Positions 47,740 to 59,878 of a DNA stretch of 64,000 nt are shown here, piece by piece. The notes under the pieces were generated by a model. It saw nothing but the letters and a program-made list of their open reading frames with translations. It did not search any database and was not told the origin of the DNA. The stretch comes from Chromera velia (Eukaryota > Sar > Chromeraceae). The translations under genes were made by a program, and so were the position numbers. Numbering within the stretch: the stretch's first letter is position 1; each line of letters starts with the position of its first letter. The DNA is taken from the NCBI GenBank assembly GCA_018398765.1, contig JAHBMJ010005879.1:27501-91500 (forward strand), read 5' to 3'.

Positions 47740-48214
47740 CCCAGGCCGCACCCACAGATTCTGATCCACAGATTTTGTACTTGGGCCGTAGATTTTGCAC
47801 AACCCGTGGATTTTGTACCGTAGATTTTATTATTTTTTGTTTTTTTGTATGCGCGGATTTTGACAAAAAAATCTACTGGTCGCAATGCAGAATCCACGGG
47901 TCACTTTAAAAAAATGCAAAATCTACGGGTCGACATGAATGTTTTGGAACCAAAAAAATCCGAGCGTAGATTTTGCTAAAATGAAAATCGGATTCCATAT
48001 ATGGATTTTGGGTCGTAGATTTTGCATTGTAAAATCCACAGGTCATACAAAATCTACAGGTCAACTTACGGTTTAAAAAAAAAATTGAACCGTAGATTTT
48101 ACCATTTTTTTTGTAAAATCTACACCCAAAATCGGCTAAATCTACGGGTCAATCGGTAAAATCCACGATCCAAATGCAAAATCTATAGATCAAAATCTGT
48201 GAGTGTGGCTTGGG
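47740..48214. mobile_element. 475-bp MITE-like element built of GTAGATTTT repeats
   Basis: The left end and the reverse complement of the right end align over about 36 bp with only transition differences (consensus CCCARGCCRCACYCACAGAT, continuing YTGATCYAYAGATTTTG). Between them, more than a dozen copies of (C)GTAGATTTT or its complement AAAATCTAC, plus GGATTTT and AAAATCCAC variants, occur in both orientations. The whole element can therefore fold in many ways. There is no ORF and no clear target duplication. Confidence 0.7.
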
Positions 48215-48324
48215 ATAGGAACTTCAAGGAGCAACGATCTCTCTGAGACTCTATCTCATGTCTATTCTTCGAGAAAACTTACTCTAAAGCCACACACACC
48301 CAGAAGGAGGATGCAATAAGCCAG

Positions 48325-48387
48325 ATACACATTCACATACATACACACATACATACACACACATATACATACATATACACACACATA

Positions 48388-48431
<44 letters not shown>

Positions 48432-48478
48432 TAGACACATACACACACACAGACGTATATATACATACACGAACATAC
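48325..48478. repeat. (CA)n/(CATA)n microsatellite
   Basis: About 150 bp of CACA, CATA and TACA units. Confidence 0.9.
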
Positions 48479-49576
48479 ACGACAGAGGGAGAGAAGGAAA
48501 AAGAGACAGAGACAATGAGGGAAACAGAAAAAACAAAAATAGATAACTAAGACCACTGAGACAACAAAGCAACCAGACAGACAGATTGACCCACATGCGT
48601 ACTAGACATGTGTATGGACAGACTGACAGGCCTTCTATAACAGACACGCTTTGCATGCCGTTCAACTTGACCCCTCTTGTTGATGGTGATGCGTGCGACT
48701 ACAAAGAAGCAGGTAAGCAGCTTTGGCATGAATTTTCATACTCATACGTCAAATAGATCTAATGACAGAGCTGCCTAGCAGAGCTGCATTCTGGTTGGAG
48801 GGAATCAGAGCCGGATTTCATGAAGATCACAACAACTTGCTAGACAACTTGTGTCGGTCTACAGCATCAAAGAAGTTTTGTCCCCTAAACGTTTAATGCA
48901 GCTCATACATCCTCTTTGCAAAGTTGAGGCAACAGCCAGTATCACAATGCGGTCCCTGTCTGTCTTATTTACACTCACTCACTGATCCTCAATCATTGCC
49001 TGGTCTATTGTTGTGTTTATTTTTGCCCTCCCGCCCTGCTTCCCATGTTATAGACTATGAGGATAGAGGTTGGCCAGCGTTGACTGATTTATAGATGATG
49101 ACATACACGTGCTCGATAACACAAGTCCTAGGACTGTCAGTACATAGAAGAGAAAAGAAGACTTCAAGAACTGCTTTCAAGCAATTGGATACACTTTGAT
49201 CAGAGTGACTCAACAGAGATGCAGATCATGGTTAAATTAGCCGTAGGCCCTGCATGGCCCCCGCGCATCCGTATAACCACAAACTCGGGGAGCCACTGGC
49301 ATCCAAGGCGATGGAGGCATGCCGGGGCCCCGCATAGATGTTGTTGGAACGCTGATGCGGTAGCACACGACATACTGTTTTTCTTAATCAAGCTATAAAT
49401 GAACTTGAAGATTTTAAATTATCTAGAAATTTGCATCATTTAGAAATTAAGATTATTGATGAAATCTATCATCATAGTGTCATGAAGATATTAGAAGATA
49501 TATTAATATGAAGAATCATTGCTTTAGGGCACCACTAATCACTAATCACTAATTATTGAAGATTACTACTAGTACT
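48479..49576. other. Intergenic region, nothing recognised
   Basis: Mixed then AT-rich sequence. A GGGCACCACTAATCACTAATC segment at about 49528 resembles one near 35197. Confidence 0.45.
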
Positions 49577-49581
49577 AGGAA

Positions 49582-50025
49582 TATGAGTGTGCTTACTCTA
49601 GAGCTGTCTAGAACATTGAGATGAAGAAGATCAACTCAATCAAACATCTAGAAAGTCTGACTTACCGGGAAGGACGTCCAGCGTCGTCAAAGTTCTTCAA
49701 TCGATCAATAAAGCGGATTGAGACAAGGAGACTGCTCTATACCGCCGGAATGGAAATTCAATCAATCTGTCACACATGAACAAACGTGTATCTCTTTCTG
49801 AGCTGCCCACAGAGGCAGTGTCTCATTCCTTAGGCCTCAGACTGAAAGTCAGGACCCCTTCTTCTCAATCATACTCTGCTCAGTCAGTCTGATCAATCTT
49901 CAGACTCAAATCGTTGCATGCATGCATACTGTAATCGCGAGTCGAAAGCAACGCACGCATGACGCACGCAGGAGGCCTGGGTCCACACCCCGGCCACTTC
50001 GTGTGTCCCGACCATCATATTCACA
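49582..50025 (-). repeat. 3' LTR of copia copy B
   Basis: 444 bp, the same length as its partner and flanked outside by AGGAA. Confidence 0.9.
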
Positions 50026-50219
50026 GTCACCCCCCATGAATGCCCCATATGCAGAAAAAAGCATTTATGCAAAGAAAAATAAAATAAAACATCAATCAAT
50101 CAATCAATCAAACCTTTAAAAATTTGGTCTGTCTGTCGGCTCTCTAGTATTCCGTCGAGACCTACTTTATTGCCCCAAGATCAACCAAATTCTCCAATAC
50201 GTACTCAAGCTCACCCTAC

Positions 50220-51500
50220 AATCTGGGCTCACTCTTGCACTGTCCACTCGCCAACTGATTGGTAAGAGGCTGAGAGTCAGTCACAACGAGAACTTTCGGA
50301 AGTTCCCTCCACAACTTTTTCATAAGATAAAAGACTCTAAATGAACATTTCATCCCTTCTCTCATTGCCAGCAACTCAGCAGAAGTAGTGGATCCAAGCT
50401 TGCGACCACACTTCTTACTGGACCAGACCACTGTATTGTCTTCACTCATCTGCTCTAACTCAACAACTTCCTCTTCTGCCAAAATCTGCATCTCCTAACC
50501 CAGACAGCCTTCCTTTAGATGCATCTGATAAGACGCATCCACCCAGATCACCAAAACAGGGACCCCCCCCACTTTCTTTAGTCTCAGAGGCTTTGCTTTC
50601 TCTTTCGCATGCCACAGAGCTTTTTTTGTTGCCAGAACAGAAGCAGGGGAAGGACGGGTGTTGCAGCGGGAAAGATGAGAGAACAGAAAAGAAAGATTGG
50701 GCTGCGTTTGCACAGCCTAACCCAACGCACCTATGTTTTTCTGCTGCTCCTTCTGTAGGGACAGATCAACTTCTTTGTTAGAGGGAATCAGGAGATCTTT
50801 GTGAGTGATGGGCTTATGAGCAGCCTCAGATAATAACTCTGCCATATTGAGAATGTAAACACTCTGATCTAAAAGCATCTCACCCGGCCGCATGCGCACA
50901 GACATTCCAACGTACGTGTGCAATTCACTATTGTCCATTCTCTTTAGTTCATCCATCGTGAAAATCTCCCGCATTGCAGACACATCCGAATCAATATTTA
51001 GGGAAAAAATAAACAGATCATCAACGTGCATGACACAAAGACCAATCGGCTCTCTCTTCCTGTTTCTCTTGACAAGAATCGACTCAGCTACTTCTGTCCA
51101 TCTAAGCTGACGAACCTTTCTCTTGAAGTAATCAGTGTACTTCTTCGGAACGTCTTTCAATCCATAGACTGCTTTTACAATCTTGACAAACATACCACAC
51201 CACAGGCTGGGATAAACGTCAACCGGCAGGTCATGTGGCAAACGAAGCCACACACCATCTTCTATCAGTGCCTGCAGGAAGGCAGTCGATACATTAACCT
51301 TCGCTACCTCCCACCCCTGACTGAGGGCCCAAACAAAGACCACTCTTGCAAAACCGGCATCTGCCGCGGCATCTGCCGTCCCTGAGTATGTCTCGAAAAT
51401 CTCTGCGTCTCGGGGGTCTTGAAACCCCCTGGCAACGAGTCTTGACTTGGTAATTCTCTTCCCCCCCTTCATCTTCCATGTCTGAACCCACCGGAGAGTG
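50220..51500 (-). pseudogene. Reverse transcriptase and RNase H region of copia copy B
   Basis: RT landmarks in order on the minus strand: LRWVQTWKMKGGK, SRLVARGFQDPRDAEIFETY, VAKVNVSTAFLQA, VYGLKDVPKKYTDYFKRKV, CVMHVDDLFIF (Asp-Asp box) and ELHTYVGMSVRM. RNase H lies nearer 50.2-50.7 kb, with VIWVDASYQ, STTSAELLAMREGM and VLVVTDSQPLTNQL. These are standard copia pol motifs. Confidence 0.9.
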
Positions 51501-52569
51501 ATTCCCTTCACCCCCGGTTGAGGACTCAAGGTTTGAGAAGACAAGTCAAAAACAGAAGAAGCGCACCACCGGGTCAGCTCCTTCCTATCTGCCTCTTTGA
51601 AAAGACTTTCCTCTATCTCCTCTTTGGTTGCAAGAATATGCTCTTTTGTTTCGTTCTCACGCTGCAGGAGCTTTCGTGCTTTCTCTGCCTTCAAGACGGC
51701 ACAGGCCATTTCAAAGCACGCATCAAGCGACTTGCTCATACGCTCTTCTATCATCTGTCTCCTCCGCCTTCGTCTCTCTCTCACAACTTGCCTCCGTTGC
51801 TTCTTGGTCATCTGTGACCATCGGACAAACTCAGCTGCATTGGCTTCCTCTGCTACCTGCTCCATCACCCTATCTCCCCCAAACAACTCATCAAGCACAT
51901 CCTCAAGGGGTGCATCATCAAGGGAACTGTCGGGCTGTGCGGGTGGCTGAGGGTTGTTTTCGGGCGGACAATCATCTTCTGTCAATCTGTGCAGAATCTC
52001 ATCGGGGAGACTCCTGTTCTCAGGAAGATCAAACCTCTCCATAATGTCTTTCTGCGCAACTCTCTCAAAGGCAGCCGGACAGAAATCTAATCGGGAAATG
52101 CTCGCCCCTTTCATCTGATGTTCTCCTTCCCGAATCAACTGTGTAGGAAAGAGAGCGCCATTGGAGTCTCTGACAAGGAGACCCTTCAGCACTGCGGAGT
52201 GAACGCCTCTGGGCGGACTTTGCAAAGGAGGGAGATCAACGTCCTCCTCTGGCTTCACCCTGTCAGACCGCGCGTCATCTGGACCGAGAACACCATCGGT
52301 TCTATCATCTAACAAATCCCATCCTACAAAAAGGTCATTTCCTAAACTCGGACTCTCTTCCTCCCCCCTTCTGTCAATCCCCCTCCTATCTACATCAAAG
52401 TCTCTTGTCCCCACCCCCAACCACTCCTCAACAGCAACGTGGAAAGGGTGAACACGCAGGGCTTTCCATCGACCTACTCTGCAAAGAAGAACTGAAACCG
52501 ACCTCGGCCCAATCATCCCCTCGAAAAGAGCACGCTCACTCTTTTTGAAAAGAGCCGAGGGAGAACGAA

Positions 52570-53460
52570 ATGAAGGGTCTATAATGCAAACAACATCACC
52601 GACAGAAACAGAGGGAATGCCAGACGGCCGACCATAAATACAAGCATTTGGGACCGACCAATCGAAGAATACACCACTTCATTCAATGCATTCACAACTC
52701 CTAGCAAAATAGCTGGCCATATATAGAAAGGAATGCGTGCCTGCAACAGAACCTCATTCATCAACGAAAGAAACGGCAGGTTCACTCTCTCAACAAACGC
52801 CTGAACTTCCGGGGTCCCCGGAGGTCCGAAATCATTCCCGACCCCCAGTTCTAAACAGACACGAAGATATTCCTCGTCTCCAGAAAACTCCCCCCCATTG
52901 TCGCTTTGAACAATCAACGGCTTCCCAAACCCTGCAACCTCCCAACGCCGGGTCTAGGAAAGCAGATGCCTCTGAGTATGGTCCTTTTTGCGAAGAGCCA
53001 TGAGAGACACACGTCGAAAAGCCTGATCAACAAAGACAGACACATAGTGAAAACCCCCAAAGGCCTTCCTCTTCATGTCTTTCAAATCATGGAAGATGAT
53101 GCGATTAAATTTAATCTTTCACTTCTTTTTCCCTCCTTGCTCTCTCGAGCCTGCCGACTTCTCCGAAGAGTTATCGAACTCTCTCTCACTGGCACCCCCC
53201 ACTGTGGACGACGCCTTTCCTTCCTTCTTTTCCTTTCTCTTCTCTTGCTTCTTCGCCTTCCACCCTCTTCTCTTCAATCTACAGCGTCTAAAGTTCACCT
53301 CCTGACACGCCCTGCACTCCCCTCTCATAACTGTATACTTTTGAAGCGAAAAAGAAAGACTGACTCCTTTCTCTTTGAGAGTTATAAAAAGTCTCTCTCC
53401 TGTCGCATACGCGAGACGGGAATGCAAAACGCACAGAAGATGCTTTCTTTTCTCAGGCGT
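52570..53460 (-). pseudogene. Integrase region of copia copy B
   Basis: The catalytic core shows IVQSDNGGEFSGDEEYLRV and FGPPGTPEVQAFVERVN, the Asp and Glu boxes of copia integrases. Upstream, at about 53.25-53.45 kb, HSRLAYATGERLF and CRACQEVNFRRC give the His/Cys zinc-binding part. A region of charged, low-complexity sequence separates this from RT. Confidence 0.85.
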
Positions 53461-53789
53461 GACAGCATTCTCATCTTTCCCCTCCCCCGCAAAAGCAGAA
53501 ACAAAGGAAGAAAAAATAGACTCTACTGACTCACCACTATAACGCCCCATCTTCTTCTCGTAGGCAGCAGCAATTTCCTTCTCATCAGTGCAGAGGGGGA
53601 GAGTAGGAACGGGCCCACTCATGTCAAGGTCAGCCAAAAACTTGTGGCCGTCCACATCCCTGAGCTTTACCCAACTCGGCTTCCTGCTCTTACCCCTTAA
53701 CGTCAAATCTCTTTTGCCGCACGCAAGCAATACGCGGCTGACAGAAGGATCAATCGCTGCCTTATCTGGAACCAGTCTCACTCTCTTCT

Positions 53790-55790
53790 ACCTATCTCTC
53801 ACAGGGAGATGGAGAGTGTGAACAATCTCGGTGACTAAACGCGCAACATTAGAAGCGATACGAAAATTAACTCTTCTCTTCTTTTTGCTAACGGAAAACT
53901 TTTTAAAAGAAGGAGGACTAAGAGAAAAAGAACAACCAGAGTCTGCAATAGTGGAGTCACACTCTTTACCTTCTGTAGCTCCTATAAACATCTCCATTGG
54001 AGTTGCTACTTTTGACTCCTCCTCTCCATCAATCCACTCATCCTCAAACCTCTTCACGTTGCGGAGGGTGGCTTAAACGAACCCCCCACCCCGCCTTACA
54101 GCCTTTTCGGAAGATGCCCTGCTGCCTGGGGAGAGGCTGCGATGCCCTCCAGGGGCAGGGCGCCTCAGAAAAAATCCTGCAGGGGCTGAAAACAGTTGGA
54201 GCAATCGTCTGACCCACCCCCCTCACTCGATTTATCTCTCCTCATGTCGAAGGTCGTGCCCGACCTCATCGCGATCGCTGCTGCTCCGTACGTCTGCCTG
54301 CCCTCCTTGTTCTTCTTCGGGCAAACGCGGGCCCAGTGACCCTTCTACCCACAGCCCTCGACGTTGCAGGTGGCATTGGCTGCAGGGCAGCCAAGCTCAG
54401 GCTTCTTGTAAAAAGTGAAGCCACACCCCTTGTAGGGCTTGCCATCAGATGGGGACTGACCACTGCCAGAGGCTGCTGCTACTGCTGCGGCCTCCTTGCC
54501 GGAAGAGGACGAGGGAGTCACCTCCTTCTTGTTCTTCCCCTTCTTGTTACAGCTTTTTCCCTTTCCTTTGCCTGCAGATCTGCCCTTGGCGGCAGCCCCA
54601 AACTCCTGGTGAGTCTGGGGTCTCGGATTTCTAGACTCCTCGGACACACTCTTGAACCAGCCTTCTTCGACCACATAATCTCGGCCTTTCTGATGAGGTA
54701 CGGCCTAATCTGATCATACATCAGATCATCTTGATGAGTTTGGTATTCAATCAAGGCCTTTTCAACAGAATCGTTCCACTCCCCAGGGAGACAGGACCTC
54801 TCAAGTGTCAGTCTCTTCGTACTCTCATCGGGGGTGTCCGACCCAACTCGAGGTCCCTGACCCAAAACAGTCTCAGAACACGTTCCTCGGGTTGACACGA
54901 AATGGAGCTTGCAGGTGGGTCCAGTGGACACCAGCCGTCTTGATCTTGTTTCCAACGTCTTTCTGCTTGCTGCTGCTCCTCCTGTTCAAGCGGGGAAGGG
55001 CTGCTGGCCTTATCTGGGTGTTAAAGTACTGCTGCCCTCATCGCTCTCCTTACTCTTTCCTTGCAGGTCACAGTCTTGGAAGCGGCCCCGGAGTCAACCC
55101 CCAGGTCAGCCTGTCCAAACCCACTGCTTCTTAGGCTCTTGGTCTTTTCTTTAGGACCTTATGCGCGCAGAATAAGCTAGACAGAAGTGCTTGCTTGACT
55201 GCACAAAGCGTGAATGCCTGTCCCTCCGTGTTTGCAAGTGTTGGTGGACAGAGACTTGAAGACACCTGCAGGTCAGTTAAGGAAGCACGGCTTGCTCTCT
55301 CGCTTTGCATGATGATTTGCTTAGCATCCAGCTTCTTTGTTCTGCTAGGAGCTTGACAGAAACGCATAAGGGAGGTCACTGAGAGAGGGTTGATGGAGAG
55401 TCTGCTGGAGCCTCCATTTTTTGACCGCCTCTTCTGACGCTTTGCACAGCTCTCAGTCCTGCCAGACATTTTTCCACCCAGAACAATCGCTCAGCTTTTA
55501 TGCATTTGAATGTCTTCCACTTGCTCCATATATGTCAGTCCTTGAAAGCGGTCCGACAGAGGACAAAACCAGCGTTCTCGAGGAATATCTCCTTCCACTC
55601 CTCAAAATCGAGCTTCCAGTCACCCTTGTGTTTTGGGTCCTTGCTCGCTGCAGGGAGATAATTCACGCAATTCAGACCAGAAAGCTTAAGACCAACTGAT
55701 GCCACCCCTGAAGGTTGGTTGGCACCAGCAGCAGCGTTAACGGGAGCAGGAGGATCTCCGGGCATCTCAGACAGCACAGAGTAAGAGTAA
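53790..55790 (-). pseudogene. gag and protease region of copia copy B
   Basis: The protease box STIADSGCSFSLS (D-S-G) lies near 53.93 kb. Further upstream on the minus strand come a CCHC-type knuckle near 54.32-54.37 kb, a Lys/Ser/Ala-rich tract (about 54.4-54.6 kb) and a gag N-terminus near 55.6-55.75 kb with LDFEEWKEIFLENAGFVL. Confidence 0.7.
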
Positions 55791-55850
55791 GTGAAAAATC
55801 AAAATAGATCGAAACGGATCGAAACGCCCACGCCTGGAAAAGCACCAAAT

Positions 55851-56294
55851 TATGAGTGTGCTTACTCTAGAGCTGTTTAGAACATTGAGATGAAGAAAAT
55901 CAACTCGATCAAATATCTAGAAAGTCTGACTTACCGGGAAGGACGTCCAGCGTTGTCAAAGTTCTTCAATCGATCAATAAAGCGGGTTGAGACAAGGAGA
56001 CTGCTCTATACCGCCGGAATGGAAATTCAATCAATCCGTCACGCATGAACAAAGGTGTATCTCTTTCTGAGCTGCCCACAGAGGCAGTGTCTCATTCCTT
56101 AGGTCTCAGACTGAAAGTCAGGACCCCTCCTTCTCAATCACACTCTGCTCAGTCAGTGTGATCGATCTCCAGACTCAAATCGTTGCATGCATGCGTACTG
56201 TAATCGCGAGTCGAAAGCAACGCACGCATAACGTACGCAGGAGGCCCGGGTCCACACCCCGGCCACTTCGCGCGTCTAAACCGTCACATTCACA
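55851..56294 (-). repeat. 5' LTR of copia copy B
   Basis: 444 bp, collinear with 49582-50025, followed by the second AGGAA. Confidence 0.9.
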
Positions 56295-56450
56295 AGGAAG
56301 ATTATCAAAAGATATAGTTATACCCTAGCATTAAACAGTGTATACCCTGCAAAGACCTAGGAATTTATAGAAATTTAGAGTCAATTTTAGAAAGGGGATT
56401 TAGAGGAATTTAGACAGGAATCTAAGGGAATTTAGAGCTTTAAATTCCTA

Positions 56451-58284
56451 CACGTGTGAACCCGCGGCTGAAAACAAGTTTGTGGGTAGGACCCTGGATT
56501 TTTATGGGCTGCCGCCGGGCTGAAACCCGTTTTGAACCCGCTTGAACCGGGTTTGAACCCCCGCTTGAACCGGGTTCGAACCCGAATGCCGACTTTTTTG
56601 TAGGCCTTCAAAAGGCTTAAGAAGTCAAAACAAAGCGTTTCCCATCGATTCCTACAGGGTCCGACCGATGGCAGACACACAATGCCTGTCAGTCACGCAT
56701 TCAGTCTGACCACATCCTTCCAACTCACCAGTATGTGCAGATACCAGAGGGGTCCTGCTCCTTTAAGGTGTTTGGAATCCGCATTCAGCGAGCGCAACAG
56801 ATGCACATCACTGTACTGACCTTGACTATAGCAGATGACGCAGAGGGAAGAGCCTCTGGATGGACCTGCAATGGGGGCTCTTTGCTCGCCATCCGCACAG
56901 ACACTGAGAGGCTCCCACAAGAATGTAACATACTCTTCATCCCCACCAAAAATCCTAACAAGCATCAATACTGTCTGCAGCTGGCTGCATCGTAAAGAAA
57001 CAAGAAAGATGCATTGTTTAGCATGGCGGGAGAGAGAGCAAGGAGCCTACTGGGTGCCACAAAGGTTTTGCTGGAGGGGCAGACAGGTGTTGCTCATACC
57101 GTCTCAAGATGAGGTCACACTCAACCCATCAAAAGGGTCTCCGCGCACAGCCACACCAAAAGGTGAATCCTGAACACACCACAAAGTCTAACGGTGTTGT
57201 AGAAAGAGAACTGTACCAGTTTTCTGGAAGGATCTGCTTCACAGCCACTCCTGTACATCGAGAACGGTTCAGACTGGGTATGACTGAATGTATCTCGTTG
57301 AGCTCATTTTGAGCTTTCGGAGCCGATGATTTTTCTCAGTGACGCACACATCGGGCCGGGGGCCGCTGTACGCGCACGCGTCCCCGGCCCGATGCGTGTG
57401 TCAGTGAGAAAAATTGGCTTTCAAAATCGGCTCTGAGAAAGTTTAAAAACTGCTCATGCAACTAGATTCAGTCACACCCAGTCTGAGTTGTTCTCGATGT
57501 ATAGGAGTGGCTGGGAAGCTAGCTGGGAAGCAGATCCTTCCAGCAAACTGGTACAGTTGTGTTTCTACAATACACTTAGACTCTATTCTGTGTCCGGGTT
57601 TCACCTTTTGCGGTGGTTGTGTGATGAGACCCTTTCGAAGGGTCCAGCGAGAGGGTATCTAGAGACGGTGTGAGCAACACCTGTCTGCCCCCTTTGTGAC
57701 ACCGAGTAGGCTTCTTGCTCTCTCCCTAGCCGTGCTGGGCGACGTGTTTTCCTTGTTGCTCTGCATTGCAGCCGGCTGCAGCCAACTTTGATGCTTATGG
57801 GATTTGTTTGTGGGGTGGAAGAGTGTGTTGCCTTCCTGTGGGACAGTTCGTGCTGGCGGAGAGCAAACAGCCCCCAAGTCTACCCAGAAGCTGTCCTGAC
57901 TGGGTCACTCGCTACAGTTAAGGTCAGTATAGTGATGTGCATCTGTTGTGCTCATGGGATGCAGGAGTCTAGCACCTCACAGGAGGAAGACCCCTCCGGT
58001 GGCTGCAGATACAGGTAAGTGGGAAGGATATTATGTGGTGTGCGGTGAGTGACTGACAGGTACTATGTGTCCGGCATTGGTCAAACTCTGTTGAAACTGT
58101 TTGTCTGGACTGTTTGAAGCTTGTGGATGTGTGTTTGGTCGCTTAGAATTCACAAGTGCTTTTTTTGACAACCCGGCGAGAGCCCGGCGAAAAACGGGAT
58201 TCTGGCCGGGCTCTAACCCGTTTTTGGCCGTAAAAATCCGGGGTCCTACCCGCGAACTTGTTTGCAGCTGCAGGTTCACACGTG
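56451..58284. mobile_element. Near full-length inverted repeat (foldback element), 1.83 kb
   Basis: The left arm (56451 to about 57361) and the right arm (about 57382 to 58284) are reverse complements along nearly their whole length, with moderate divergence and small gaps. The outer ends are CACGTGTGAAC and GTTCACACGTG. At the centre CGCACACATCGGGCCGGGG pairs with CCCCGGCCCGATGCGTGTG around a 20-base loop. A TA dinucleotide flanks both ends (56449-56450 and 58285-58286), as in Tc1/mariner-type insertion, though two bases are weak evidence. Clear matching blocks: 56813 with 57900 (around ACTGACCTT), 57070 with 57680 (CAGACAGGTGTTGCTCA), and 57200-57290 with 57450-57560. There is no convincing ORF. 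If transcribed it would form a hairpin of about 900 bp. Confidence 0.85.
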
Positions 58285-58524
58285 TAATCTTTGGAGGTCA
58301 ATTTCTCATGAACTGTGAAGAGGTAGAACTAGATAGAACTTGATATTAATAAACGGTGCTTATAGTTTTAATATATGTCTATAATCACCATTAATATCAA
58401 GATATGTCAAGACAAGCAGGACAAGATGAGAGTGTGCACAGCAATGAGGGAAAGAAGATGGCAGATCGCAGAAGAAAAAGAAGTAAAAGAGATGTTAAAG
58501 AAAGCAGGGAACCCCAGAAAGGCG

Positions 58525-59610
58525 GCTGGCAAAGATAGAATGCCTTCAGGACTACTGAGAAGTTCAACGATGAAAAAATCGACTGAGCTGGTCTCTTTAT
58601 ATCTTTTGTTAATTAATATTTCATATCGTTTTGGATGGTGGCTGGCAGGGTGGAACGATCTACCGGTGACGGCTCTCCCAAAAGCAGGTAAGTCTTTGGC
58701 CTAGGTCTCTAGCTCTGTTGGGGGGTGGAAAAGAGTGCATCTGATGGTAGCGGATACAAAATGGGGAGATATGATCTTGAGAAGGAAGGTGGGAGATAAA
58801 GTGAAGAGCACCCCGTAGCAGTTTGTATACAGAGAAAAGGCAGACACATGTGATGTGATCTTTCTTCTGTTGTTTGTAATCGCAAGAATGCAAGCGCTCA
58901 GTGTGGCCTTTATAGACTTCACGCGGGCATTAAAATTTTGATGAGGTGAGGCGGGAGAATTAAGAGAGAAACTGAGGAAAGCGGGTGTTGAAGAAGCTTT
59001 GATCCGTTGGGTTGAGGCGTCTCTGACAAACATAAGAGTAAGAGTCAAGGGAACGGAAATGTTGTACCCAGAAGATAAAAGACTGAAACAGGGCGGTCTA
59101 AGTGGTCCTTCTCTAAGACTTTTAAATTATTCTGTATATGTGCACGACTTACCAGAAGAGGTTGGGGAGAAAGGATGACAAAGAAGGACACATGGACAGA
59201 CTCTGAGGCTAAGAGTGCCGATGGGAGAGGCAAGAAGATGGGTCGATTTTCTTGCTCTTTTGTTTGCAGATAATACCACCCTCTCAGAATTGATAGACAG
59301 TCAGCTAAATCTTCTTCTCTTATATTTGAAAGACTTTGCAGAACCTTTTTACCTTCTCTTCTCTGATAAGTCCAAATTTGTTCATTTTGGCAGAGCATTG
59401 GGAAGAAGAGAAAAAATCAGACTGGAGGAGATGGTAGTTACAGAAGCAAAGGAGCAGCCCTATCTCGGATTGGTCCTGTCAGCTGACTGCAACCTAGATC
59501 AAGATAATGATGGCGGCGAGGACGGTAAAAGCAGAACGCTGCATACAAGGGTTGATGGGGAAGATAGGAAGGGAGGGAGGGATTCTATCTGCAGACTGCT
59601 TTAACATATT
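58525..59610 (+). pseudogene. LINE reverse transcriptase, inactivated
   Basis: One frame carries the RT motifs in order: KAAGKDRMPSGLLR (usual KSPGPDGIP), VTALPKAGKS, SVAFIDFTRA (motif A), KQGGLSGPSLRLLNYSVYVH followed by DLP (usual PQGSVLSPLLFNIYINDLP) and FLALLFADNTTL (motif C). In motif C the usual ADD reads ADN, so a catalytic Asp is lost. In-frame stops interrupt the same frame at 58702 (TAG), 58816 (TAG), 58939 and 58942 (TGA TGA) and about 59176 (TGA). Each could come from a single transition. Downstream the frame shifts. Confidence 0.8.
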
Positions 59611-59878
59611 TAAACAGACAGTGCATGCAGTATGGTTGTATAGATGTGAAATATATAGATGCCCAGAAAGTGCATATACAAATTTTTATGAGAAACAACG
59701 AAGATTTGTGAGGTTGGTGCCGGGGCTGAGGAAGAAAGAGAGCTGTGACACGTTGATGTTGGAGGGGGGGTTCACCCCGATAGACATCGAGGTGGCCAGT
59801 AAGGCCTTGGAGGAAAAATGGAACGACACGATGGGGCAAGCAATTCTCATAAGCTTGAGAGAGGGGGTAGAAATTTAA
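59507..59878 (+). pseudogene. LINE thumb/connection region after RT
   Basis: This frame reads IFKQTVHAVWLYRCEIYRC, then QRRFVRLVPGLRKKESCDTL and EGGFTPIDIEVASKALEEKW. It matches the usual LINE pattern after RT, where a Q/K-R-R-x-x-R helix is followed by a repeated-gene-like E-x-G-x-x-P-I/L-D-x-x box. It lies directly downstream of the RT frame, in another frame, so at least one frameshift separates them. Confidence 0.65.

Larger units (their letters stand above)
49582..56294 (-). mobile_element. Ty1/copia-like LTR retrotransposon (copy B), broken
   Basis: Two 444-bp direct repeats (49582-50025 and 55851-56294) flank the interior. A perfect 5-bp target duplication, AGGAA, lies outside (49577-49581 and 56295-56299). 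On the minus strand the LTRs start TGTGAAT and end CTCATA. Next to the 5' LTR a primer-binding-like TGGTGCTTTTCC starts three bases inside, and a G-rich polypurine tract (ATGGGGGGTGAC) abuts the 3' LTR. The interior order is gag, zinc knuckle, protease, integrase, RT and RNase H: the copia order. LTR divergence is about 6 percent, nearly all transitions. The coding region has roughly ten breaks; it is younger and much better kept than copy A. Confidence 0.9.

Noticed and set aside
50892-52312. Plus-strand frames across copia copy B
   Set aside because: They are antisense shadows of the RT and linker coding on the minus strand.
56560-56585. tRNA-like GGGTTCGAACCC (T-loop box)
   Set aside because: It lies in the outer arm of the foldback element among repeated GAACCGGGTT words; no acceptor stem, anticodon arm or A box fits around it.
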